Shown: in pieces, positions 33,449 through 41,230 of the stretch
How the letters are laid out: each line of letters begins with the position of its first letter
Numbering within the stretch: the first letter of the stretch is position 1
Assembly (NCBI RefSeq): GCF_003050905.1
Contig: NZ_QAOT01000004.1
Source: Cereibacter_A azotoformans
GTDB lineage: Bacteria; Pseudomonadota; Alphaproteobacteria; Rhodobacterales; Rhodobacteraceae
Length of the DNA stretch: 64,000 nt
Reading direction: 5' to 3' (one strand)
Notes under the pieces: model-generated
Told to the model about the DNA's origin: nothing
Database searches by the model: none
What the model saw: the letters and a program-made list of their open reading frames with translations, nothing else
Translations under genes and position numbers: made by a program

Positions 33449-34432
33449 TCAGTCGCGCAGCGTGAGATAGGCGTCGATCACCGGCGCGGCCTCGGGCACG
33501 CGGGCCTTGAAGGCCTCCCAGAGCGGCAGGGCCTTTTCCATCAGCGCCGCCGACAGTTCGGGCGAAGGCGCCGTGATCTCGACGCCGTTCTCGCGCAGGG
33601 TGGCAAGCTTCTTGTCGTCCTCGGCGCGGCTGTTGAGCCAGAACTGGCCCTCGAGGTTGGCCGCCGTCTCCTCGATCGCGGCCTGAGTCTCGGCGGGCAG
33701 CGCGTTCCAGGCATCGAGGTTCACCGACATGATGTTCGACGAGGCCTGCCAGTTGAAGGTGCTCATGTGCTTGGTGAATTCCCAGAAGGCGCCGTCCACC
33801 CCCGAGGAGGAGGAGGTCGTCACGCCCTTGATCGTCCCTGCCGCCAGCGAGGGCACGACCTCGCCCCAGGGCATCTGGATCGGGGTGGCCCCGAGCGCGC
33901 CGAAGAAGTCGTTGCCGTTCGAATCGACGACACGGATGGTCAGGCCCTTCAGATCCTCGACCGTGTTGATGGGGTTGGGCGCGAAGACGGCCTGTCCCGG
34001 CCACGGCACCATGTAGAGGATCTTCTGGTTCATCCCCGCGGCAACCTCGTCCAGCTTGGGCCGGTAGAACTTGTGCAGGAGCGCCAGCTCGGACATCGAA
34101 GGGGCGAGGAAGGGCAGGGTCTCGATGCCCAGCACCGGCGCCTCGCCCACCTGCTGGTTGAGCAGGATCTCGGCGATCGGCACCAGACCGTCCCGAACCG
34201 CCGCCATGCCCTCCGGTCCCTTGATGCCGAGCGCGCCGCCGGAATGGACCGTGATCTCCACCTCGCCGTCGGTGGCCTCGCGCACCGCATCCGCGAAGGC
34301 CATCGCGTTCTGGGTGTGGAAGTTGCCCTCGGGCCAGACGATCGACATGTCCCACTGGGTCTGGGCCGAAGCCGAGGTTGCGGCGACCGATGCGGCAAAG
34401 GCCGCGATGACAGTGATACGTCCCTGATTCAT
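33449..34432 (-). CDS. TRAP transporter periplasmic binding protein (DctP type)
   Basis: A 327-residue DctP-like protein. The signal peptide spans about residues 1-23 (cleavage near ASA-Q). The family motif region GGALGIKGPEGMAAVRDGLVPIAEI is followed by the Arg-containing LKGLTIRVVDSNGNDFF (the Arg that binds carboxylates) and LAAGTIKGVTTSSSS. It is the first gene of a leftward run that continues through pxpB and pxpC. The ligand is probably a carboxylate such as 5-oxoproline, from context. Confidence 0.9.
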   Translation of the reverse strand: MNQGRITVIAAFAASVAATSASAQTQWDMSIVWPEGNFHTQNAMAFADAVREATDGEVEITVHSGGALGIKGPEGMAAVRDGLVPIAEILLNQQVGEAPVLGIETLPFLAPSMSELALLHKFYRPKLDEVAAGMNQKILYMVPWPGQAVFAPNPINTVEDLKGLTIRVVDSNGNDFFGALGATPIQMPWGEVVPSLAAGTIKGVTTSSSSGVDGAFWEFTKHMSTFNWQASSNIMSVNLDAWNALPAETQAAIEETAANLEGQFWLNSRAEDDKKLATLRENGVEITAPSPELSAALMEKALPLWEAFKARVPEAAPVIDAYLTLRD

Positions 34433-34607
34433 GATCTCCCTTTCCGGGGTTTGGTTTGGTCGGATTGTCCTTGAGATTTCGGTATACCAACTGTATCCGT
34501 TTTATGAAGCCGCGTCGCCGGATCTGTCAACAGTCGGTACCGGAGCGCCTGAAGAAACATCCGATATGCAGGAAAAAGCGCGGAAATTGCGCAGATCAGG
34601 GGTGGGA
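34433..34607. promoter_or_regulatory. Divergent promoter with GntR-type palindrome
   Basis: The gap between dctP (-) and pxpA (+) holds the perfect palindrome GGTATACC (34481-34488) within TCGGTATACCAACTG, the shape of FCD-type GntR operators. A related GGTACC lies at about 34537-34542. An AT-rich stretch surrounds 34490-34505. One regulator could control both arms of the 5-oxoproline module. Confidence 0.5.
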
Positions 34608-35378
34608 ATGGCCGGAAAGATCGATCTGAACTGCGACATGGGCGAGAGCTTTGGCGCCTATGTGATCGGCGACGACGCCGGGATGCTGGAGCTTGTCACC
34701 TCGGCCAACATCGCCTGCGGCTTCCACGCCGGCGATCCGGTGGTGATGCGTCGCACGATCCGCATGGCGAAGGAAAAGGGCGTGTCCGTCGGGGCGCATC
34801 CCTCGTTCGCCGACCTCTATGGGTTCGGGCGGCGGCGGATCTCGGGTGAGCGGCCCGAGGATCTCGAGACCCAGCTGATCTTCCAGATCCTCGCGCTTCA
34901 GGGCATGGCCGCTCTGGAAGGCCATCCGATGACCCATGTGAAGACCCACGGCGCGCTCGGCAACATGGCGGCGGTCGATCCCGATCTGGCCGCGCTCTGC
35001 GTCCGCGCGATCCAGGCGGTGGATCCCGGTCTGATCTTCGTGACGCTTCCCTATTCGGAAACCCATCGGGCGGCCGAGAAGGCGCGCCTGCCGGTCGCCG
35101 TCGAGATCTACGCCGACCGCACCTACACCGATCAGGGCGAGCTGACGCCGCGCGGCCAGCCGGGGGCGGTGATCCACGACCCCGAACAGAGCCTCGAGCA
35201 GGTGCTCGAGATGGTGGTCAACGGCCATATCCCGACGACGGGCGGCAAGCGCCTGCCGGTTGCCCCCGACACGCTCTGCATCCATGGCGACACCGCCGGC
35301 GCGGTCGGGATCGCCCGCCGCCTGCGCGGTGCGCTTGAAGAGAACGGCATCCGGATCGAGCCCTTCGCCCGCCCATGA
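34608..35378 (+). CDS. pxpA: 5-oxoprolinase subunit A (LamB/YcsF family)
   Basis: A 256-residue LamB/YcsF protein, the metal-dependent ring-opening partner of PxpBC. The signature IDLNCDMGESFG is at residues 5-16, then ITSANIACGFHAGDP-like text (TSANIACGFHAGDP), VGAHPSFADLYGFGRR, HVKTHGALGN and EIYADRTYTDQGELTPR. The start ATG 34608 has GGTGGGA upstream; ATG 34566 is in frame but gives an unusual charged extension. It diverges from the TRAP/pxpBC run, so the three subunits are split across one promoter region. Confidence 0.92.
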   Translation: MAGKIDLNCDMGESFGAYVIGDDAGMLELVTSANIACGFHAGDPVVMRRTIRMAKEKGVSVGAHPSFADLYGFGRRRISGERPEDLETQLIFQILALQGMAALEGHPMTHVKTHGALGNMAAVDPDLAALCVRAIQAVDPGLIFVTLPYSETHRAAEKARLPVAVEIYADRTYTDQGELTPRGQPGAVIHDPEQSLEQVLEMVVNGHIPTTGGKRLPVAPDTLCIHGDTAGAVGIARRLRGALEENGIRIEPFARP

Positions 35379-35491
35379 AAGGCGGACCGCGGGGCCTCTT
35401 GCGCCCCCGCGTGCCCTGTCCAGTGACGCACCCCCACCCATGGCGCCGCGGCCGGACACCGCCGCCCGACCACAATCCGAGGAGAGAGACC

Positions 35492-36415
35492 ATGGCCGAA
35501 CGGATTCACCGCCACACCCGCGGCGTCTATATCATCGCGGCGACGCCCTTCACCGATCAGGGCGCCATCGACCACGAAAGCCTCCGCCGGCTCGTCGATT
35601 TCTACATTGGCCACGGGGTCAGCGGCCTCACCATCCTGGGCATGATGGGCGAGGCGAACAAGATGACGGGCGATGAACGCCGGTCCGTCATCGACACGGT
35701 GCTCGAGCGCACGGGCGACCTGCCGGTGGTGGTGGGGGTGTCGGACGCGGGTCTCGGCAATCTGGCCGATCTTGCCCATTATGCGATGGACGAGGGCGCG
35801 GCGGGCGTGATGGTCGCGCCGGCCGCCGGCCCCGCGCGCGAGGACCGGATCGAGACCTACTTCCACGCCGTCTGCGAGGCGCTGGGGCGCGAGGTGCCCA
35901 TCTGCTTCCAGGACTTCCCTCTGGCGACGGGGCTGCCGGTCTCGCCGGGCCTTATCCGCCGTCTGTCGCAGGAGCGGGCGCAGATCGTCATGCTCAAGCA
36001 CGAGGACTGGCCGGGGCTGACCAAGATCACCCAGCTCCGCCGGCACGAGGAGGCGCCGAACGTGGCCCGGCTCTCCATCCTCACCGGCAACGGAGGGCTC
36101 TATCTGCCGCAAGAGCTTCAGCGGGGCGCCGACGGGGCCATGACCGGCTTTGCCTATCCCGAGGCGCTCGTGCAGACGGTGGCGCTGCACCACGCGGGCA
36201 AGGTCGATGAGGCCGAGGATCTCTTCGATCGCTACATTCCGATCCTGCGGCATGAGCAGCAGCCCGGATTCGGCCTTGCGGTGCGCAAATATGTGCTGAT
36301 GAAGCGCGGGGCGATCGCGTCGGCCGCAACCCGCGCACCGGGGCCGAAGCTGTCGCCGGTGGACGCGGCCGAGGTCGATCGGCTGATGGCGCGCCTCGAG
36401 GTGCGCCTGTCGTAG
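35492..36415 (+). CDS. Dihydrodipicolinate synthase/N-acetylneuraminate lyase family protein
   Basis: A 307-residue DapA-superfamily TIM barrel. The N-terminal GVYIIAATPFTDQG and the GMMGEANKMT keto-acid-binding loop are present, as is the Schiff-base Lys in IVMLKHED. The Tyr that normally precedes it (YNxP motif) is missing: the segment reads CFQDFP. So it is an aldolase-type enzyme of altered chemistry rather than the lysine-pathway DapA. It follows pxpA by 113 bases with a strong ribosome site (GAGGAGAGAGAC). It could process a keto acid derived from the cyclic amides. Confidence 0.85.
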   Translation: MAERIHRHTRGVYIIAATPFTDQGAIDHESLRRLVDFYIGHGVSGLTILGMMGEANKMTGDERRSVIDTVLERTGDLPVVVGVSDAGLGNLADLAHYAMDEGAAGVMVAPAAGPAREDRIETYFHAVCEALGREVPICFQDFPLATGLPVSPGLIRRLSQERAQIVMLKHEDWPGLTKITQLRRHEEAPNVARLSILTGNGGLYLPQELQRGADGAMTGFAYPEALVQTVALHHAGKVDEAEDLFDRYIPILRHEQQPGFGLAVRKYVLMKRGAIASAATRAPGPKLSPVDAAEVDRLMARLEVRLS

Positions 36416-36436
36416 GCTTGGCCTGCGGCCGCGGGA

Positions 36437-36472
36437 CGTGCCGGCCGGGCGGGGCTTCACCCGGCCGGCGCG
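36437..36472. terminator. Strong hairpin between convergent genes
   Basis: GCCGGCCGGG (36440-36449) pairs perfectly with CCCGGCCGGC (36460-36469) and extends three further pairs with one G-T. It sits between the stops of the DapA-like gene and crtC. No T run follows, so it is either a bidirectional mRNA end cap or a Rho-linked 3' end. Confidence 0.55.
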
Positions 36473-36476
36473 CTGG

Positions 36477-37322
36477 TCAAGGGTTGGGAAAGCGCCAGCC
36501 GGCGCGGCGCGGAACCCGCACGGCCAGCATCGGCATCAGCAGCGGCGAGCGGAACCGGCGCAGATCCAGCGCCTCGTGCACGCCCACCGTGGTCTGTCCG
36601 AAGACCGTCGTCTCGACCATCGCGCGTGAGTAGAAGGGCGCGTCCAGCATCGACATGACCTGCCTTGGCTGCGTGCCCGGATCGGCGGGCGTGTGGCGCT
36701 CGACCAGCCAGCGCGAGCGGGCGAAGCGGGTCTGGGGCGGCGGCTGGAGCAGGCGGGCGCGCCCATCGGCCGTGACGTGAAGGCCCAGATCCAGCCGCGA
36801 GCCGTCGCGCCGCGTCGCGTCGTAGAAGCAGGCCGCGCCATCGGCCACCGGATAGCGGCCCCAAGTCCAGAACTGGAAATCAGCCTCCAGCGCCGCGCTG
36901 CCGAAGTTCGCGTCGAAATAGCCGTGGCCGTGCCAGCGGTGGCCCTGCGTCAGATCGACCTCGATCCGGGCCGTGGGCGCGAAGGGGCGCCAGATGTGCG
37001 AGCCGTCGTCCTTCAGCGTGACCTCGACCTCGGTGACCGCCGAGGGCGTCAGCACGATCCGCCCCTTGACCGGCGAGACCAGCGGCGGCGAGGAGATCTC
37101 GTTCACCTCGACGATGAGCTGGGTGCCGGTCCAGTGCATCCGGCTCGGGCCGACCGTCAGCGTGTCCTTCGACTGGCGCAGGGCCGCCCGCCCGCGGTCG
37201 GTCATGGTGAAGCGGCCGCCGGGCCCGTAGGTGGCCACGTTGATGCAGCAGTTGTTCTGCGGCTCGCGCCGGCCCGACCAGCGATACCAGGGCGAGAAGA
37301 CCGAGCCGATGAAGCCGATCAC
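36477..37322 (-). CDS. crtC: Acyclic carotenoid 1,2-hydratase (hydroxyneurosporene synthase)
   Basis: Adds water to the end double bond of neurosporene-type carotenoids, giving 1-hydroxy derivatives for CrtD and CrtF. Family landmarks include GSVFSPWYRWSGR, NCCINVATYGPGGRFTMTDRG, RPFAPTARIEV and HGYFDANFGSAALEADFQFWTWGR. The start is given at GTG 37322 (281 residues) because it is the only conventional start codon nearby. However the same frame stays open upstream and reads GYAWWYLDGVSDDGTRALS, which matches the conserved N-terminus of CrtC relatives. A codon GTA at 37389-37391, overlapping the crtD stop, sits where a coupled start would be expected. The real N-terminus is therefore uncertain. 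It lies downstream of crtD in the same transcript. Confidence 0.85.
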   Translation of the reverse strand: MIGFIGSVFSPWYRWSGRREPQNNCCINVATYGPGGRFTMTDRGRAALRQSKDTLTVGPSRMHWTGTQLIVEVNEISSPPLVSPVKGRIVLTPSAVTEVEVTLKDDGSHIWRPFAPTARIEVDLTQGHRWHGHGYFDANFGSAALEADFQFWTWGRYPVADGAACFYDATRRDGSRLDLGLHVTADGRARLLQPPPQTRFARSRWLVERHTPADPGTQPRQVMSMLDAPFYSRAMVETTVFGQTTVGVHEALDLRRFRSPLLMPMLAVRVPRRAGWRFPNP

Positions 37323-37387
37323 CGACAGCGCGCGGGTGCCGTCGTCGGATACGCCGTCGAGATACCACCAGGCGTAGCCGTCGGGGG

Positions 37388-38875
37388 CTACCTCGATCGC
37401 GAAGCAAGGTCCGTCACGATCGCCTCGGCCGCGTGCCGTCCGGAGAGGGCCGCCATCGGCACGCCCGCCCCCGGATGCGCCCCGCCCCCCGCCAGCCACA
37501 GGCCCGGCAGGGCCGTCCGCGCCAGCGGACGCTTGAGCGAGGCCAGCGCCCCGTGCGGGCTCAGCCCGTAGATCGAACCCTGCGACCCCGGGAACAGCTT
37601 CGCAAATCCCGCGGGCGGCGTCAGGTTCGCCTCGCCCGGCACCGGGTCGAAGGTCAGTCCGAACTGTCTCAGTCGGTCGAAGGTTCGGCTGCGGCATTGC
37701 GCAAAATCCTCGGGTCTGGCGGGTCGGCCGGGCGGCCCGTTCATGATGATCTCGAAACGCTCGGGTCCGTCGGGAACCTGCCCGCCCGCGCGGTCCTCGG
37801 CGCAGATGTAGAGTGTCGCATCCTCGGGCATCTGTCCTGCGGCGATCGGTCCGAACTCGCGCCGCGGATCGTCGGCGAAGAAGACGTTGTGGTGGACGAG
37901 CGGCTGGCCCTCGGCGCGGGCGGCGTAGGACCAGACCCAGGCCGAGAGGCTGCGGGGGTGGATGCGGTCCTCGGGCACGGCATCCTTGGGCCCATCGCCG
38001 AGAAGACCCGCAAGAAGCGCCGCGGGATCGCCGTTGAAGACGACATGATCGGCGTGCAGAGAATGGCCATCGGCCAGCTGGACGCCCGAGGCGCGGCCCT
38101 TCTGGCGCAGGATGCGCGCGACCGGGGCATTGTAGCGGATCGTCACGCCCTGATCCTCGGCCAGCCGGGCCAGCGCGAGGGCAAGCCGGTGCATCCCGCC
38201 CTCGACCGCCCAGACGCCCTGCGCCTCGGCGGCCCAGATCAGGGCCAGCACGCCGGGCGAGGCGTAGGGCGTGCCGCCGACATAGGTCGCATACCGCCCG
38301 AACAGCTGCCGGAGTCGCGGGTCGCGGAAGCACAGCCTCAGCAGCCGGTCGAGGGTCATGCCGGGCAGCAGGGCGGGCCAGATCCCGGGTTCCTTCAAGG
38401 CGGCCCGCGCGATGGCCCGCGTGTCCGGTTTGGCCGCCCGCATCATGGGCCGGTCGAAAGCGTCATAAAGCCGCGCCGAAAGCTCATGGAAGCGGCGGAA
38501 GCGCTCGCCCTCGGGCGTGCCGGCGAAGGCGGCAACCGCCTCGACATTCGCCTCGAGGTCGGTCGTGAGGTCGAGCGTGCTGCCGTCCAGCCACCAGTGC
38601 CGCGCCAGAAGCGGTTGGGGGAGAAGGGTCAGGTGATCATCGAGCTTCTGCCCGCAACTCTCGAATATGTCGTCAAAAACGCTCCGAAGGGTCAGGACGG
38701 TCGGGCCCGCGTCCACCGGACCTGCGACGCTGGGAAGGGCGCGCATGCGCCCCCCCGGCGCGTCCCGCGCCTCGACCAGCGTCACCTCGCACCCGGCCCG
38801 CGCAAGACGGATGGCGGACGCCAATCCGCCCATCCCGGCACCGACCACCACCACCTTCGGCACAATCTGTCTCAT
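37388..38875 (-). CDS. crtD: Hydroxyneurosporene/methoxyneurosporene desaturase
   Basis: A 495-residue FAD-dependent carotenoid 3,4-desaturase. The dinucleotide motif is VVVGAGMGGLASAIRLARAG near the N-terminus, followed by EARDAPGGRM, and the C-terminal FAD segment GLWLAGGGAHPGAGVPMAALSGRHAA. It introduces the extra double bond in the spheroidene branch. ATG 38875 is chosen; GTG 38893 is in frame but would leave almost no leader beyond the operator pair upstream. It diverges from crtE; both promoters share the two TGT-N12-ACA palindromes. Confidence 0.92.
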   Translation of the reverse strand: MRQIVPKVVVVGAGMGGLASAIRLARAGCEVTLVEARDAPGGRMRALPSVAGPVDAGPTVLTLRSVFDDIFESCGQKLDDHLTLLPQPLLARHWWLDGSTLDLTTDLEANVEAVAAFAGTPEGERFRRFHELSARLYDAFDRPMMRAAKPDTRAIARAALKEPGIWPALLPGMTLDRLLRLCFRDPRLRQLFGRYATYVGGTPYASPGVLALIWAAEAQGVWAVEGGMHRLALALARLAEDQGVTIRYNAPVARILRQKGRASGVQLADGHSLHADHVVFNGDPAALLAGLLGDGPKDAVPEDRIHPRSLSAWVWSYAARAEGQPLVHHNVFFADDPRREFGPIAAGQMPEDATLYICAEDRAGGQVPDGPERFEIIMNGPPGRPARPEDFAQCRSRTFDRLRQFGLTFDPVPGEANLTPPAGFAKLFPGSQGSIYGLSPHGALASLKRPLARTALPGLWLAGGGAHPGAGVPMAALSGRHAAEAIVTDLASRSR

Positions 38876-38905
38876 GTCCGGGATTGTTGACACCCCGATG
38901 CAGGC

Positions 38906-38947
38906 TGTCCAGTATCAAAGACAGAGCGGTGTAAGAAAAAGTTTACA
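38906..38947. promoter_or_regulatory. Tandem PpsR/CrtJ operators, crtD-crtE
   Basis: Two TGT-N12-ACA palindromes: 38906-38923 and 38930-38947. The second is the stronger (TGTAA...TTACA). Their starts are 24 bp apart. PpsR represses carotenoid and bacteriochlorophyll genes under oxygen or blue light (AppA antagonised) in R. sphaeroides. The pair would cover both divergent promoters; a GATACT-like -10 for crtD overlaps the first site. Confidence 0.85.
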
Positions 38948-39021
38948 CCTGTGGAGTCGGCGGCACGGTGGCCGCCCCTGGGCGCACTGACTGCGCCAGA
39001 GTTGTCCTTGTGAGGCACAAG

Positions 39022-39888
39022 ATGGCGTTTGAACAGCGGATTGAAGCGGCAATGGCGGCGGCGATCGCGCGTGGGCAGGGCTCCGAGGCGCCCTCGAAGC
39101 TCGCCTCGGCGCTCGATTATGCGGTGACACCGGGAGGGGCGCGCATCCGCCCGACGCTCCTGCTGAGCGTGGCGACGGCCTGTGGCGACGACCGCCCGGC
39201 GCTGTCGGATGCGGCGGCGGTCGCGCTGGAACTGATCCACTGCGCGAGCCTCGTGCATGACGATCTGCCCTGCTTCGACGACGCCGAGATCCGGCGCGGC
39301 AAGCCCACCACCCACCGCGCCTATTCCGAGCCGCTGGCGATCCTGACCGGCGACAGCCTGATCGTGATGGGCTTCGAGGTGCTGGCGCGCGCGGCCGGAG
39401 ACCAGCCGCAGCGCGCGCTGCAGCTTGTGACGGCGCTTGCGGTGCGGACGGGGATGCCCATGGGCATCTGTGCGGGCCAGGGCTGGGAGAGCGAAAGCCA
39501 GATCAACCTCTCGGCCTACCACCGGGCCAAGACGGGGGCGCTTTTCATCGCCGCGACCCAGATGGGCGCCATTGCCGCCGGCTACGAGGCCGAGCCCTGG
39601 GAAGAACTCGGCGCGCGCATCGGTGAGGCCTTCCAGGTCGCCGATGACCTGCGCGATGCGCTGTGCGATGCCGATACGCTGGGCAAGCCCGCGGGACAGG
39701 ACGAGATCCACCACCGGCCGAACGCGGTGCGGGAATATGGCGTCGAGGGCGCGACCAAGCGGCTGAAGGACATCCTCGGCGGCGCGATCGCCTCGATCCC
39801 CTCCTGCCCGGGAGAGGCGATGCTGGCCGAGATGGTCCGCCGCTATGCGGTGAAGATCGTGCCCGCGCAGGTCGCAAGCCGCGTCTGA
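39022..39888 (+). CDS. crtE: Geranylgeranyl diphosphate synthase
   Basis: A 288-residue polyprenyl synthase making GGPP for carotenoids and the phytyl tail. The first Asp-rich motif is DDLPCFDD (residues 80-87) and the second is DDLRD (about 208-212). GGARIRP near residue 40 and the HRAKTGALF segment bind the allylic and homoallylic substrates. The start ATG 39022 follows TGAGGCACAAG. First gene of the rightward crtEF transcript, under the tandem PpsR sites, with crtF 48 bases downstream. Confidence 0.95.
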   Translation: MAFEQRIEAAMAAAIARGQGSEAPSKLASALDYAVTPGGARIRPTLLLSVATACGDDRPALSDAAAVALELIHCASLVHDDLPCFDDAEIRRGKPTTHRAYSEPLAILTGDSLIVMGFEVLARAAGDQPQRALQLVTALAVRTGMPMGICAGQGWESESQINLSAYHRAKTGALFIAATQMGAIAAGYEAEPWEELGARIGEAFQVADDLRDALCDADTLGKPAGQDEIHHRPNAVREYGVEGATKRLKDILGGAIASIPSCPGEAMLAEMVRRYAVKIVPAQVASRV

Positions 39889-39936
39889 CGGAATGGCCGC
39901 CCTGTTCGGCGACGCGCCTTGACGGAAAGGAACGAC

Positions 39937-41076
39937 ATGAGCGCCCTCAGACCCTCCGCCCGCGGGGGGCTCCGCCTGTCCCGGCTGGGCCTGCGCCTTG
40001 CGGGCTCCCGTCGCTTCCAGCTGATCGCCGAGCGTGTGCCGTTCCTGCGCCACATCGGCCGGCGCGAGGGGGATGAGCTGTTCGACATCGTCGCGGGCTT
40101 CGTCCATTCGCAGGTCCTGTTCGCGCTGGTCGAGTTGCGGGTGCTGCATATGGTGGCCGACGGCCCGCAGCCGGTGCCGGTGCTGGCCGCGAAGGCCGGC
40201 CTGCCGGTCGAGCGGATGCAGTTGCTGCTGCAGGGGGGCGCGGCGCTCAAGCTGCTGCGGCGGCTGCGCGACGGGCGCTTCGATCTCGCGGTGCGGGGCG
40301 CGGCCTTCCTGGCGGTGCCGGGGCTCGAGTCGATGGTTGGCCATCATGGCGTGCTCTACCGCGATCTGGCCGATCCGGTGGCCTTCCTGCGCGGCGAGAC
40401 CGAGCCGGAACTGGCGCGCTTCTGGCCCTATGTCTTCGGCGCGGCCGGAGCGACCGATCCCGAGGTGACGGCGAAATATTCGCGCCTGATGACCGAGAGT
40501 CAGGGCCTCGTGGCCGAGGATGCGCTGCGGCTTGTCGATCTGATGGGGGTCCGGCGGCTGATGGATGTGGGAGGCGGCACCGGGGCCTTCCTGGCCGCGG
40601 TGGGCCGCGCCTATCCGCTGATGGAGCTGATGCTCTTCGATCTGCCGGTGGTGGTCGAGGCGGCGCCCGCGCGGTTGAATGCGGCGGGGCTGGCGGGCCG
40701 CTTCAGCGTGCACGGCGGCAGTTTCCGCGACGACCCTCTGCCGGTGGGGGCGGATGCGATCAGCCTCGTGCGCGTGCTGTTCGATCACTCGGACGAGACG
40801 GTGAAACTGCTTCTGGCCAGGGTCCGCGAGGCGCTGCCACCGGAGGGGCGCGTGATCATCGCCGAGGCCATGTCGGGCGGCGCTACGCCGCACCGGGAGA
40901 CCGACACCTACATGGCCTTCTACACCGCCGCGATGGGGACGGGGCGCACGCGCTCGGCGGCCGAGATCGCCCAACTTCTCACGCAGCAAGGTTTCGCCGG
41001 CGTCAAGATCTTCCCCGGCTTCCGGCCCTATGTGACCAGCGCCGTGACCGCGGTGCGGCCTTCGGACGCCTCCTGA
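39937..41076 (+). CDS. crtF: Hydroxyneurosporene O-methyltransferase
   Basis: A 379-residue SAM-dependent O-methyltransferase of the plant-caffeate-type family. It methylates the tertiary hydroxyl made by CrtC. It has an N-terminal dimerisation helix bundle (LFDIVAGFVHSQVLFALVEL), SAM motif RLMDVGGGTGAFLAAVGRA, DLPVVVEAAP, and the catalytic-region LVRVLFDHSDE, with RVIIAEAMSGG. GGAAAGGA precedes ATG 39937. Together with CrtD and CrtC it completes spheroidene synthesis. Confidence 0.95.
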   Translation: MSALRPSARGGLRLSRLGLRLAGSRRFQLIAERVPFLRHIGRREGDELFDIVAGFVHSQVLFALVELRVLHMVADGPQPVPVLAAKAGLPVERMQLLLQGGAALKLLRRLRDGRFDLAVRGAAFLAVPGLESMVGHHGVLYRDLADPVAFLRGETEPELARFWPYVFGAAGATDPEVTAKYSRLMTESQGLVAEDALRLVDLMGVRRLMDVGGGTGAFLAAVGRAYPLMELMLFDLPVVVEAAPARLNAAGLAGRFSVHGGSFRDDPLPVGADAISLVRVLFDHSDETVKLLLARVREALPPEGRVIIAEAMSGGATPHRETDTYMAFYTAAMGTGRTRSAAEIAQLLTQQGFAGVKIFPGFRPYVTSAVTAVRPSDAS

Positions 41077-41111
41077 CCGAGGATCCGTGCAAATCGGACG
41101 CAGGGGGGGAC

Positions 41112-41155
41112 TGTCCAATTAAGTTGACACTCACCCATGTCCCATTAAAGTTACA
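41112..41155 (+). promoter_or_regulatory. bchC promoter with tandem PpsR/CrtJ operators
   Basis: TGT-N12-ACA palindromes at 41112-41129 and 41138-41155, eight bases apart, the classical spacing known for bchC. TTGACA at 41124-41129 lies inside the first site and would serve as -35. This is the start of the bchCXYZ-puf superoperon, read through from crtEF. Confidence 0.88.
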
Positions 41156-41230
41156 CCTGAAGCGTCGATATAGGCCCATGAGTCCCTCTGCACGAGGTCG
41201 GGTGGCCGGAAGAGCGCGGGGGAAAACGCT

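Noticed and set aside
37420..37560. A far-upstream GTG as crtC start
   Set aside because: It would add a long Gly/Arg/Ala-rich stretch overlapping crtD out of frame, with no similarity to CrtC proteins.
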